Positions 41,702-54,055 of a stretch of 64,000 nucleotides of DNA are shown in pieces (positions within the stretch are counted from its first letter, which is position 1; each line of letters starts with the position of its first letter). The position numbers and the translations under genes were made by a program. The notes under the pieces are model-generated. The model ran no database searches and was not told the DNA's origin. It saw only the letters and a list, made by a program, of their open reading frames with translations. Origin of the DNA: Dongia_A sp039808885 (lineage in GTDB: Bacteria > Pseudomonadota > Alphaproteobacteria > Dongiales > Dongiaceae); the NCBI GenBank assembly GCA_039808885.1, contig JBDHTX010000005.1, positions 62,001 through 126,000 on the forward strand. The letters run 5' to 3'.

Positions 41702-43156
41702 TTAGGCGTTCGCGCCGCGCACCTCGTCCCAGGCCTTCAGGATCGCGGCGGTGGCGCGCTCGCCGTCCTCCTCCGTCATCGGGCCGGAGATCACCGAGAG
41801 CCGCAGCACCCAGCGGCCGCGCCAGCGCGCGCCGCCGGCGAACAGCACGCCCTCCTGCACGAAGCGCTCGATCACCTTGCGGGTGAGCGCGTCGCTCGCC
41901 TCGTCGCCGCGCTCGGCGCCGAAGCGCAGGATGACCTGGTTCAGCGTCACGTCGTTGAGGATGGTGATTCCGGGCGCCGCGCCGAGCCGCTCGGCCATGG
42001 CGCGGGCGATGCGGCAATGGCGGCCGATCATCTCGGCGATGCCGGCGCGGCCGAGCGCCTTGATGATGGCCCAGGTGGCGAAGCCGCGGGCGCGGCGCGA
42101 CAACTCCGGAACGTAGTGGCTGGGGTCGCGGTCGCCCGCTTCCGCTGCCGGCAAATATGACGCGGCGATGGTCATGGCGCGGCGATGCGCCTCCGGGTGC
42201 CGGGTGATGGCATAGCCGCAATCATACGGCGTCTGCAGCCACTTGTGCCCGTCGGTGGCCCAGGAATCGGCCAGCTCCAGCCCGGCGCCGCGCGCCGCCG
42301 TTTCCGGGCAGGCGCGCGCCCACAGCGCGAAGGCGGCATCGACATGCAGCCAGCCGCCGGCCTCACGCACCAGCGGCGCCATCTCCGCCACCGGATCGAT
42401 GGCGCCGGTGTTGAGCTGCCCGGCCTGGGCGATGGCGATGAGCGGGCCGCTGCCCGCGGCGACCGCCGCGCGGAACGCGTCGGGCAGGATGCGGCCGTTC
42501 CTGTCGGTGGCGATTCGGATGACGCGGTCATGGCCGAGACCGAGGAATTGCAGCGCCGAGAAGACCGAGGTATGCGCGTCGTCGCCGATCAGCACGCGGA
42601 CCGGCGGCGCGCCGAACAATCCGTTCGCCTCGACGTCCCAGCCCGCGCGGCGCAGCACCTCGCCGCGCGCGGCGGCGAGGCAGACGAAATTGGCCAGCGT
42701 GGCGCCGGTAACGAAGCCGACCGAGCAATCCGCCGGCAGGCGCAGCAAATCGAGCAGCCAGCGCGCCGCGACCTCCTCCACCGCGGCGGCCGCGGGGGTC
42801 GCCAGGTGGTTGCCGCAATTCTGGCCCCAGGCGCTGGTCAGCCAGTCGGCGGCAACGCCGGCCGGATGCGAGGAGCCGATGACCCAGCCATAGAAGCGCG
42901 GGCCGGCCATGGTGTGCAGGCCGGGCTCGGCCAGGCGGGCCAGCTCCTCGATCACCTGGAGCTGCGGCGCGCCCTGCTCCGGCGTCGGCGCCGCGAAGAC
43001 GGCGCGCATCTCGTGATAGGTGCTGAGCGGCCGCTGCGGCCGGTCGGCGATGCCGGCGCGGAAGCGCGTGGCAAGCTCCGCGGCGCGACCCCAGAGGGCG
43101 GCGAGCGTGTCGCCGGATTGGGGGGTGGAATGCGGGGTGTGGGCGAAATGCTGCAT
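41702..43156 (-). CDS. Group II PLP-dependent decarboxylase (aromatic amino acid/glutamate type)
   Basis: A 484-aa fold-type I PLP enzyme. Seen: the substrate-side PRFYGWVIGSSHPAG, the phosphate-binding SVGFVTGATLANF, the cofactor-contacting HVDAAFALWA (Asp), and the Schiff-base Lys in DSWATDGHKWLQTPYDCG. The catalytic loop lies in the C-terminal half. Similar to aromatic-L-amino-acid/glutamate decarboxylases and to tyrosine/DOPA-like enzymes; the exact substrate is unclear. GAGG lies before the ATG. It interrupts a run of three paralogous exported-protein genes on the other strand. Confidence 0.9.
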   Translation of the reverse strand: MQHFAHTPHSTPQSGDTLAALWGRAAELATRFRAGIADRPQRPLSTYHEMRAVFAAPTPEQGAPQLQVIEELARLAEPGLHTMAGPRFYGWVIGSSHPAGVAADWLTSAWGQNCGNHLATPAAAAVEEVAARWLLDLLRLPADCSVGFVTGATLANFVCLAAARGEVLRRAGWDVEANGLFGAPPVRVLIGDDAHTSVFSALQFLGLGHDRVIRIATDRNGRILPDAFRAAVAAGSGPLIAIAQAGQLNTGAIDPVAEMAPLVREAGGWLHVDAAFALWARACPETAARGAGLELADSWATDGHKWLQTPYDCGYAITRHPEAHRRAMTIAASYLPAAEAGDRDPSHYVPELSRRARGFATWAIIKALGRAGIAEMIGRHCRIARAMAERLGAAPGITILNDVTLNQVILRFGAERGDEASDALTRKVIERFVQEGVLFAGGARWRGRWVLRLSVISGPMTEEDGERATAAILKAWDEVRGANA

Positions 43157-43317
43157 GGTGGTATACCTCATATATGGCGCTGCCGGCGCCCAAATCGTCG
43201 TCACCTAGCGCCCCGGCGCCGCAGCGGCAACTCCTTATTCTGGAGTTGAGGAATTTTTGCTTGCGGTTGTTTGTGCACCAGTCGCCTTGGTAGCCTGGCG
43301 ACACGGGGAGGGGATCG

Positions 43318-44100
43318 ATGTTCAAAGCGATTGCGGTGGCTGGTGCGCTGATCTGCGCGGGCTGCGCCGCGGCCCATCAGCCGGCTGTTCCCGCGGCATC
43401 GGGCGCGGCCGGGACCGTACCGGCACGAGTTGCCGACGCCAACAGCCTGACCGGCAAATACAGGGTCGAGCGCCGGCTCGCGACGGGTGCGTTCGGCTAC
43501 GATGGCGAAGCCTTCGTCGTGCCGCGCGGGACGGCAACCTACGACCTGTACTGGTATCGCTATCGTGCGCCGGGCCGAATGGGGCTAGGGCTGCGCTCCG
43601 AGACTCTGCTTGGCGCCGCCTATCACAAGGATACCAGCGACACCACAGGACTTGGCATCGTCATCTACAAAGTCGCCGGCGGCTCGCTCGACGGCATCCG
43701 GCTGACCGATTCATCTCCCGATGGCGTCACCGGAAAGGAGCGCCTTGAAGGCAGCGCCGATCTGCAAGGCAGCTATACCATCGTCGAAAGCGCCAATGCC
43801 TTCGGTGCCTCGAACTACGCGGGCCACGTCGAGATCTCGAACCGGGGCGGGCGCTATCTGCTGCAATGGTTCGCGCCGGACCTCGCCTATTCCGGGATCG
43901 GGGTGCGCATCGGCGACCGCCTCGTGGTCGCTTTCTCCGCCGAACGGGAGCCACCCGGCCTACTCGTGTATTGCCTTGGCGCGGGCGCCATGACCGGCCT
44001 GGGGACCGCGGGGTTCGGCTCTGTGCTTGAGCAGCAGCACCTCCGCCGCCGGGACCTGCCGGACAACGGTGCGGCGTTTCCCGACTGCCAGTGGCATTGA
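43318..44100 (+). CDS. Two-repeat exported protein, paralogue 3 of 3
   Basis: A 260-aa protein with a short signal ending in ICAGC, an atypical lipobox (Cys at -3), so a lipoprotein is possible. Repeats: about 43-140 (LTGKYRVERRLATG... YDLYWYRYRAPGRMGLGL... GGSLDGIRL) and 152-235 (LQGSYTIVESANAFGASNYAGHVEI... YLLQWFAPDLAYSGIGVRIGDRLVVAF). Same order as the two paralogues upstream, but more diverged and somewhat less GC-rich, suggesting an older duplication or separate arrival. GGGGAGGGG precedes the ATG. Confidence 0.75.
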   Translation: MFKAIAVAGALICAGCAAAHQPAVPAASGAAGTVPARVADANSLTGKYRVERRLATGAFGYDGEAFVVPRGTATYDLYWYRYRAPGRMGLGLRSETLLGAAYHKDTSDTTGLGIVIYKVAGGSLDGIRLTDSSPDGVTGKERLEGSADLQGSYTIVESANAFGASNYAGHVEISNRGGRYLLQWFAPDLAYSGIGVRIGDRLVVAFSAEREPPGLLVYCLGAGAMTGLGTAGFGSVLEQQHLRRRDLPDNGAAFPDCQWH

Positions 44101-44198
44101 CCCTTTTGTTGCCATTTTGTTCCGGCTAATTTCCTTGCCTTTCGGGCCCGGATGGCTATATTCCCGGCCAATTCCCAGGTTCGACGGGATCGAGCCAT

Positions 44199-44232
44199 AA
44201 AAAAGGGTGGGCCGACGGCCCGCCTTTTTTAT
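44199..44232 (+). terminator. Rho-independent terminator / possible attenuator in the rimP leader
   Basis: A-run, then GGTGGGCC-GAC-GGCCCGCC, then TTTTTTATT: a GC-rich eight-pair stem with a strong T-run. It lies 98 bases after paralogue 3 and 108 bases before rimP. It ends the upstream transcript, and, if the rimP-nusA promoter is upstream of it, would act as an attenuator; NusA itself is known to control its operon by termination in other bacteria. Confidence 0.75.
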
Positions 44233-44339
44233 TGCCCGCTTTTTTGCTGCCCGCAGGCCGGGACGGCCGGCCCGCGTGTGGCGAACCGGTAGGGCCGACG
44301 CCATCCGGCGGCGAAACCAGAGGACGACCGAAAACCTTC

Positions 44340-44870
44340 ATGCTTGCCGATCGCATCGCGAAACTGATCACGCCCACCCTCGATTCCCTGGGGTTCGAGC
44401 TGGTGCGCGTGCAGCTGTCGGGCAGCCAGCGCCCGACCCTGCAGGTGATGGCGGAGCCGGCCAATGGCCGCGTCATGTCGGTCGAGGATTGCGCGACGGT
44501 GTCGCGCGCCATCTCGGCTTTGCTCGATGTCGAGGATCCGATCTCGGGCACCTACAGCCTGGAGGTGAGCTCGCCCGGCATCGACCGGCCGCTGACCCGG
44601 ACCAAGGATTACGAGCGCTTCATGGGCCATGAGGCGAAGATTGAGACCAACGCGCCGATCGACGGGCGCAAGCGCTTCAAGGGCGCGATCAAGGCGGTGG
44701 ATGCCAAGGCGGTGGCGCTCGAGGTCGAGGGCGCCGAGATCCGCATCCCCTTCGCCGCCATCCACAAATCCAAGCTGGTGCTGACCGACGCGCTCATCAA
44801 GCTGCACCAGGACGCCGAACAGAGCGAACACGCCCCCGAACCGGGGCAAGCAGAGCAGAAGGACGATTGA
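44340..44870 (+). CDS. rimP: Ribosome maturation factor RimP
   Basis: A 176-aa protein for 30S subunit maturation. It has the N-terminal alpha/beta domain with LGFELVRVQLSGSQRPTLQVMAE and VSRAISALLDVEDPI, the core signature YSLEVSSPGIDRPLTRTKDYERF, and a C-terminal SH3-like domain. A Gln/Glu-rich tail ends it. First gene of the translation operon; ten bases separate it from nusA. Confidence 0.95.
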   Translation: MLADRIAKLITPTLDSLGFELVRVQLSGSQRPTLQVMAEPANGRVMSVEDCATVSRAISALLDVEDPISGTYSLEVSSPGIDRPLTRTKDYERFMGHEAKIETNAPIDGRKRFKGAIKAVDAKAVALEVEGAEIRIPFAAIHKSKLVLTDALIKLHQDAEQSEHAPEPGQAEQKDD

Positions 44871-44880
44871 GGCAAGAGTC

Positions 44881-46404
<1,524 letters not shown>

Positions 46405-46417
46405 GGAGCGGCAAGGC

Positions 46418-47110
46418 TTGCTGACCGACAGCGCCATGACTGACAGTGCAATGACCGGGGCGATCGACGCCGAAACGGAGGAGGAGGCCCTGGGGGACGA
46501 AACCTTGGCTTCCCCCACCCTGCGGCGCTGCATCGTCACGCGCCAGGCGCTGGAGAAGCCGGCCATGATCCGCTTCGTGCTGGATCCCGAGGGGCGGGTG
46601 GTGCCCGATCTGAAGGAAAAGCTGCCCGGCCGTGGCCTGTGGGTCACCGCCGACCGCGCCATCCTGGCCGAGGCGGCGAAGAAGAACGCCTTCGCCAAGG
46701 CGGCCAGGCAATCGGCCAAGGTGCCGGCCGACCTGGTCGAGCGGGTGGTGGAGCTTGCCCGGCGCGAGGTGGCCGAGCTGATCGGCCTGGCGCGCAAGTC
46801 GGGCCAGCTGCGCGCCGGCTTCGAGAAGGTGCAGATCGCGCTGCAGGCCGGCAAGGCGCGGGTGCTGATCGCCGCCAGCGACGGGGCCGAGGATGGCCGC
46901 GGAAAGCTGGCGCGGCTGGCCCATTCTGGAGTAGAGATATGCGCACCTTTGACGGCCGCGGAGCTGGCCCAGGCCTTGGGCCGCGAGCATGCCGTCCATG
47001 CCGCCATCGCCGAGAGCGGGATCGCTGAGCGCATCATCGTTGCATGCCGGCGGCTGCGCTCCCTGCAGGCGGCGGAAACCACGACCGAACTGAACCGACT
47101 GACGAAGTAG
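46418..47110 (+). CDS. YlxR (DUF448)-L7Ae fusion RNA-binding protein
   Basis: A 230-aa two-domain protein. The YlxR domain (about 35-115) has RRCIVTRQALEKPAMIRFVLDPEGRVVPDLKEKLPGRGLWVT; the second is an L7Ae/L30e-like domain (about 120-215) with GLARKSGQLRAGFEKVQIALQAGKARVLIAASD. This fusion between nusA and infB is the standard alphaproteobacterial arrangement. Probably binds structured RNA; YlxR has been tied to nucleoid/RNase P function elsewhere. Start TTG behind AAGGAG. Confidence 0.92.
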   Translation: MLTDSAMTDSAMTGAIDAETEEEALGDETLASPTLRRCIVTRQALEKPAMIRFVLDPEGRVVPDLKEKLPGRGLWVTADRAILAEAAKKNAFAKAARQSAKVPADLVERVVELARREVAELIGLARKSGQLRAGFEKVQIALQAGKARVLIAASDGAEDGRGKLARLAHSGVEICAPLTAAELAQALGREHAVHAAIAESGIAERIIVACRRLRSLQAAETTTELNRLTK

Positions 47111-47129
47111 AACGGGCGAACCGAGACAC

Positions 47130-49700
47130 ATGACCGACACCACGGAAACCCCCACCCGCAAGCCGTTGAAGCTGTCTTCGCCGGGCAAGCTCGAGCTGAA
47201 GAAGACGGTCGATGGCGGCCAGGTGAAGCAGAGCTTCCCGCACGGAAGGTCGAAGACCGTCGCGGTCGAGGTGAAGAAGAAGCGCACCTTCGCGCCGGGC
47301 GCCGGCGGCAAGATGGAAGCCGTCAGCGAGGCGGATGCCAAGCTGCAGGCCGCCGCCGAGGCGGCCGCGCAGGAGGCCTTCGACCATCACGCTTTGACCG
47401 CGCATGAGCGCGCCCAGCGCCAGAAGGCGCTGGAGCAGGCGCTGAAGGACGAGGACGTCCGCAAGGTCGAGGAAGTGCGGGCGCAGCAGGCGGCCGCCGA
47501 GCGCGCCGAATTGCAGCGCGCCGAGGCCCTGCGCCTGGCCGAGGAAGAGCGCCAGCGCGCCGAGGCCGCCCGCAAGGCCAAGGAAGAGGCCGCCAAGCCC
47601 GCCGTCGCCGAGGAAGACGAGGCGGCGAAGCCGGCCGCCAAGCCGGCTGCCGCCGCCGCGCCGGGTTCGATGCGCGCCCACATGCACAAGCCGGTGCCGG
47701 GCGCCGCCACCGAGGAAGAGGACGAAGCGGCGAGCCGCCGCCGCGCCGCCGGCCGCGCCGCGGTCAAGCCGGCGCCGACCGCCCGCCGCGACGAGCCGAA
47801 GCGCCGCATGGGCAAGCTGTCGGTGAGCCAGGCCCTGTCGGACGAGGAAGGTGCGCGCATGCGCTCCCTCGCCGCGGTGAAGCGCGCGCGCGAAAAGGAA
47901 AAGCGCCACCTGATGGGCGCCCAACAACCACAGGCCAAGATCGTGCGTGACGTCGTATTGCCGGAAACGATCACGGTGCAGGAGCTCGCCAACCGCATGG
48001 CCGAGCGCGGCGCCGACGTGATCAAGTCGCTGATGAAGATGGGCGTCATGGCGACCATCAACCAGGTGATCGACGCCGACACCGCCGAGCTGGTGATCAG
48101 CGAGTTCGGCCACAAGATGCGCCGCGTCTCCGAGGGCGACGTCGAGACCGGCCTCGAGGGCGCCGAGGACATCGACGAGCACCTGCTGCCGCGTCCGCCC
48201 ATCGTCACCATCATGGGCCATGTCGACCACGGCAAGACCTCATTGCTCGATGCGTTGCGGCAAACCGATGTTGCCGCGCACGAGGCCGGCGGCATCACCC
48301 AGCATATCGGCGCCTACCAGGTGCAGCTGGACAACGGCGGCAAGATCACCTTCATCGACACGCCGGGCCACGCGGCCTTCTCCGAGATGCGCGCCCGCGG
48401 CGCCAACGTCACCGACATCGTGGTGCTGGTGGTGGCCGCCGATGACGGCATCATGCCGCAGACGGTGGAAGCGATCCGCCACGCCAAGGCGGCGAAGGTG
48501 CCGATCATCGTCGCCATCAACAAGATGGACAAGCCGGAAGCCAATCCGGAGCGCGTGCACAACGAGCTGCTGAGCCACGAACTGGTGGTCGAGCGGCTGG
48601 GCGGCGACGTGCTGGCGGTGGAAGTCTCGGCCAAGCAGAAGATGAACCTCGACAAGCTCGAGGAGGCGCTGCTGCTGCAGGCCGAAGTGCTCGACCTCAA
48701 GGCCAACCCCGACCGCGCCGCCCAGGGCACCGTGATCGAGGCCAAGCTGGAGCGCGGCCGCGGCGCGGTGGCGACCCTGCTGGTGCAGAAGGGCACGCTG
48801 AAGGTGGGCGACATCCTGATCGCCGGCAGCGAGTGGGGCCGCGTGCGCGCGCTGCTCGACGATCGCGGCCGTAATGTCGAGAGCGCCGGCCCGGCGACGC
48901 CGGTCGAGGTGCTCGGCCTGCAGGCGACGCCGCTGGCGGGCGACCAGTTCGTGGTGGTCGAATCCGAGGCCCGCGCCCGCGAGATCACCGAATACCGCAT
49001 CCACCGCAACCGGCAGAACGCCCTGGCGGCGGCCAAGCGCGGCACGCTGGAGCAGATGTTCACCAAGATCGCGGCCGGCGAGGCGAAGGAACTGGCCGTG
49101 GTGATCAAGGGCGACGTGCAGGGCTCGGTCGAGGCCATCGTGTCCTCGCTGAACCAGCTCTCCACCAGCGAGGTGAAGGCGCGCGTGCTGCACGCCGCGG
49201 TCGGCGGCATCAACGAATCCGACGTGACGCTGGCCCGCGCCTCGGGCGGCATCATCATCGGCTTCAACGTGCGCGCCAACCAGCAGGCGCGCGAGCTGGC
49301 CAAGCGCGACCATATCGACATCCGCTACTACTCGATCATCTACAACGTGGTCGATGACGTGAAGGCGGCGCTGTCGGGCATGCTGGCGCCGACCTTGCGC
49401 GAGAACTTCCTCGGCAACGCCGAGATCCGCGAGGTCTTCAACATCACCAAGTTCGGCAAGGTCGCCGGCTGCATGGTGGTGGAGGGCATGGTCAAGCGCG
49501 GCGCCAAGGTGCGCCTGCTGCGCGACAACGTGGTGATCCACGAAGGCAGCCTGAAGACCCTGAAGCGCTTCAAGGACGAGGTGCGCGAGGTCAAGGAAGG
49601 CTTCGAGTGCGGCATGGCCTTCGAGAACTACGACAACATCGAGAAGGGCGACCTCATCGAGTGCTTCGAGGTCGAGGAAGTCGCCCGCGCGCTGGCGTAA
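47130..49700 (+). CDS. infB: Translation initiation factor IF-2
   Basis: An 856-aa GTPase delivering initiator tRNA to the ribosome. A long charged Ala/Glu/Lys-rich N-terminal region (about 60-270) follows a conserved opening. The GTPase domain begins near residue 355 with GHVDHGKTS, DTPGHAAFSEMRARGANVTDI and NKMDKPEAN; domains II-IV follow, ending in the tRNA-binding C2 domain. Confidence 0.97.
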   Translation: MTDTTETPTRKPLKLSSPGKLELKKTVDGGQVKQSFPHGRSKTVAVEVKKKRTFAPGAGGKMEAVSEADAKLQAAAEAAAQEAFDHHALTAHERAQRQKALEQALKDEDVRKVEEVRAQQAAAERAELQRAEALRLAEEERQRAEAARKAKEEAAKPAVAEEDEAAKPAAKPAAAAAPGSMRAHMHKPVPGAATEEEDEAASRRRAAGRAAVKPAPTARRDEPKRRMGKLSVSQALSDEEGARMRSLAAVKRAREKEKRHLMGAQQPQAKIVRDVVLPETITVQELANRMAERGADVIKSLMKMGVMATINQVIDADTAELVISEFGHKMRRVSEGDVETGLEGAEDIDEHLLPRPPIVTIMGHVDHGKTSLLDALRQTDVAAHEAGGITQHIGAYQVQLDNGGKITFIDTPGHAAFSEMRARGANVTDIVVLVVAADDGIMPQTVEAIRHAKAAKVPIIVAINKMDKPEANPERVHNELLSHELVVERLGGDVLAVEVSAKQKMNLDKLEEALLLQAEVLDLKANPDRAAQGTVIEAKLERGRGAVATLLVQKGTLKVGDILIAGSEWGRVRALLDDRGRNVESAGPATPVEVLGLQATPLAGDQFVVVESEARAREITEYRIHRNRQNALAAAKRGTLEQMFTKIAAGEAKELAVVIKGDVQGSVEAIVSSLNQLSTSEVKARVLHAAVGGINESDVTLARASGGIIIGFNVRANQQARELAKRDHIDIRYYSIIYNVVDDVKAALSGMLAPTLRENFLGNAEIREVFNITKFGKVAGCMVVEGMVKRGAKVRLLRDNVVIHEGSLKTLKRFKDEVREVKEGFECGMAFENYDNIEKGDLIECFEVEEVARALA

Positions 49701-49722
49701 CCGCCGCCGCATCGTCAAGGAA

Positions 49723-49745
49723 GGCGGCGGCCTCGGGGCCGCCGC
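49723..49745 (+). terminator. Strong hairpin between infB and rbfA
   Basis: GGCGGCGGCC, four-base loop, GGCCGCCGC, then TCTTCGTTTC. The tail is only moderately T-rich, so it may be a weak terminator or a processing/stability hairpin inside the operon that sets the level of rbfA-pnp relative to infB. Confidence 0.5.
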
Positions 49746-49769
49746 TCTTCGTTTCAAGAGACCCGAATC

Positions 49770-50231
49770 ATGACCCGCAAGAAGAGATCGCAATCGGCAC
49801 CGGGGCAGCGGCAGTTGCGCGTGGGCGAGGAGATCCGCCACGCGCTGACCGACATCATCGCCCAGGACGCGCTCGACGACCCCGACCTCGCCGGCCGGAT
49901 GGTGACGGTGACCCAGGTCAGCATCTCGCCCGACCTGCGCAACGCCACCGCCTTCGTCACGCCCTTCGGCGGCGGCGAGGCGGACAAGCTGGTGGCGGCG
50001 CTGAACCGCGCCCACGGCTATTTCCGCCGCGAGCTGGCGCGCATGGTGAAGCTGCAGTTCTCGCCGCAGATCCGCTTCCGCGCCGACGAGTCCTTCGAGC
50101 AGGTCGACCGCATCGAGCGCCTGCTGCACGACCCCGTGGTCGCCCGCGATTTGGCCCGGAAACCCGATGACGAGGACGAAGACGGCGCGGACGCAGAGGG
50201 CGGGAGCGAAGAAGGCGGCGATGCGGCGTAA
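49770..50231 (+). CDS. rbfA: Ribosome-binding factor A
   Basis: A 153-aa KH-like protein for 30S maturation and cold adaptation. Seen: GQRQLRVGEEIRHALTDIIAQ, VTVTQVSISPDLRNATAFVTPFGG, and LVAALNRAHGYFRRELARMVKLQFSPQIRFRADESFEQVDRIERLL. A Glu/Asp/Gly-rich tail beyond the family core ends in the truB start region, with which it overlaps by 11 bases. Confidence 0.95.
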   Translation: MTRKKRSQSAPGQRQLRVGEEIRHALTDIIAQDALDDPDLAGRMVTVTQVSISPDLRNATAFVTPFGGGEADKLVAALNRAHGYFRRELARMVKLQFSPQIRFRADESFEQVDRIERLLHDPVVARDLARKPDDEDEDGADAEGGSEEGGDAA

Positions 50232-51144
50232 AAAGGGCGACAAGGTCGACGGCTGGCTGATCCTCGACAAGCCGGCCGGGATCACCTCGACCCAGGCCGT
50301 CAACCTGGTGAAGCGCCTGTTCAACGCGCAGAAGGCTGGCCACGCCGGCACCCTCGACCCGCTGGCGAGCGGCATCCTGCCCATCGCGCTGGGCGAGGCG
50401 ACCAAGACCGTCCCCTATGTCATGGACGGGCGGAAGACCTACCTGTTCACCCTGAAATTCGGCGAGGCGCGCGCGACCGACGACGCGGAGGGCGACGTCG
50501 TCCAGACGTCCGACAAGCGGCCGACCGACGACGAGATCCGCGCCGCCCTGCCGGGCTTCATCGGCGAGATCGACCAGGTGCCGCCGGCCTTCTCCGCCAT
50601 CAAGGTGGAGGGCGCCAGGGCCTATGACCTGGCCCGGGCGGGGGAGACGGTGGAGCTCAAGTCCCGCCGGGTCATGATCTACGGCTTCAGCCTGCTGGCG
50701 CGCCCGAACCCGGACGAGGCGCGCTTCGAGGTGCGCTCCGGCAAGGGCGCCTACATGCGCGCGCTGGGCCGGGATTTGGCAATAAAATTAGGGACTTGCG
50801 GCCATATCGCCGATCTGCGGCGGACCCAGGTGGGGCCGTTCACCGAGGCTTCCGCGATTTCGCTGGAAACATTGAAGTCGCTCGGGCATAGTCCCGCCGC
50901 TTTTGAGCACCTGTTGCCGATCGAGACCGCGCTGGACGACATCCCGGCCCTGGCCTTGACGGCCACCGAGGCGATACGCCTTCGGTCGGGTCAGCCGGTT
51001 GGTTTGCTCCACCGGCAGGATCGCGACCGTATCTACGAGCTTTCCCCCGGCGGCATGGTCCGCGCTATGGCGGAGGGCAGGCTCGTGGCCTTGACGCGGT
51101 TCGAGGCCGGCGAATTGGTCCCGGTGCGGGTGATGAACCAGTAG
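50221..51144 (+). CDS. truB: tRNA pseudouridine(55) synthase
   Basis: A 307-aa enzyme making pseudouridine 55 in the T loop. Catalytic Asp lies in KAGHAGTLDPLASGILPIALGEATK; also DGRKTYLFTLKFGEARATDDAEGD, QVPPAFSAIKVEGARAYDLAR and a C-terminal PUA-like part. I start at the ATG overlapping the rbfA end, because GAAGAAGG precedes it and the family opens there; an ATG 54 bases upstream is in frame and possible. Confidence 0.95.
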   Translation: MRRKKGDKVDGWLILDKPAGITSTQAVNLVKRLFNAQKAGHAGTLDPLASGILPIALGEATKTVPYVMDGRKTYLFTLKFGEARATDDAEGDVVQTSDKRPTDDEIRAALPGFIGEIDQVPPAFSAIKVEGARAYDLARAGETVELKSRRVMIYGFSLLARPNPDEARFEVRSGKGAYMRALGRDLAIKLGTCGHIADLRRTQVGPFTEASAISLETLKSLGHSPAAFEHLLPIETALDDIPALALTATEAIRLRSGQPVGLLHRQDRDRIYELSPGGMVRAMAEGRLVALTRFEAGELVPVRVMNQ

Positions 51145-51159
51145 ACAAGGAGAAACCCG

Positions 51160-51429
51160 ATGTCGATCACGGCTGAGCGCAAGCAAGAGCTCATGAAGGA
51201 ATTCGGCGACGGCGGCAAGAACACCGGCGCGCCCGAAGTGCAGATCGCGCTCCTCTCGGAGCGGATCAAGAATCTCACCGACCATCTGCAGACCCACGGC
51301 AAGGACTTCCATTCCCGCCGCGGCCTGCTGGTCATGGTCGGGCAGCGCCGCCGCCTGCTCGACTATCTGAAGAAGAAGAACGCGCCGCGGTACCAGGACA
51401 TCGTCAACAAGCTGGGACTGCGCCGCTAA
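51160..51429 (+). CDS. rpsO: Small-subunit ribosomal protein S15
   Basis: An 89-aa ribosomal protein of standard length with the S15 signature LTDHLQTHGKDFHSRRGLLVMVGQRRRLLDYL and KYxDIxxKLGLRR-like end (RYQDIVNKLGLRR). Binds 16S rRNA helix 20-22. AAGGAG lies before the ATG, 15 bases after truB. Confidence 0.98.
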   Translation: MSITAERKQELMKEFGDGGKNTGAPEVQIALLSERIKNLTDHLQTHGKDFHSRRGLLVMVGQRRRLLDYLKKKNAPRYQDIVNKLGLRR

Positions 51430-51441
51430 GAATTTCGCGAG

Positions 51442-51477
51442 CCCGCTCTCGATCCGATCGAGGGCGGGTTTGCGTTT
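51442..51477 (+). terminator. rpsO terminator / rpsO-pnp hairpin
   Basis: CCCGCTCTCGAT-CCG-ATCGAGGGCGGG, twelve pairs with one G-U, then TTTGCGTTT. It sits 12 bases after the rpsO stop. In other bacteria this interval holds the rpsO terminator followed by RNase III sites that control pnp. The remaining 200-base pnp leader (51478-51687) holds no gene. Confidence 0.75.
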
Positions 51478-51687
51478 GACCGATCCGCGACGCCTGAACG
51501 ACCGGAGCGCAAGCGGATCGATGAGGACAGCCGGGCCGACGCAAGCAACGTGGCCCCGATTTGATTCCCCCCGCAGAGCGCAATCCCGACTGCGCGGGTG
51601 GAATCCGAGAAGCGCAAAATCACGTTGCTTTCGCGGGTCCGGCAGCATCCGGTCGCAATGACTATTGGATTCTGAGAAGGACCAGGA

Positions 51688-53829
<2,142 letters not shown>

Positions 53830-53876
53830 GGCGGCTTAGCGTTCCGGCTTTCGATGGGCGCGCACATAGACTCACT

Positions 53877-54025
53877 CGTCATGGTCGGACCGATTGGTTC
53901 AATCCGGGGTCCGACCATCCACGAGTTTGTCGATGGCGCGCTCATTTCTTTCCTGTCAGAGCTCTTCACGTAGAAACTCGTGGATGCCCCTTGGTCCAGG
54001 AATGGGACCAAGTCCTGGCATGACG
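53877..54025. repeat. Compound palindromic intergenic repeat, copy 2
   Basis: Same plan as the element at 28626-28726: CGTCATGGTCGGAC...GGTCCGACCATCCACGAGT, a spacer of about 50 bases, then ACTCGTGGATG...CATGACG. The outer frames match copy 1 while the inner stems differ but still pair (for example TTGGTCC/GGGACCAA in the right half). It follows pnp and ends 30 bases before the GDPD gene. Confidence 0.82.
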
Positions 54026-54055
54026 GGTCTTGTTTGGTTGGATCAGGCCAAATCA

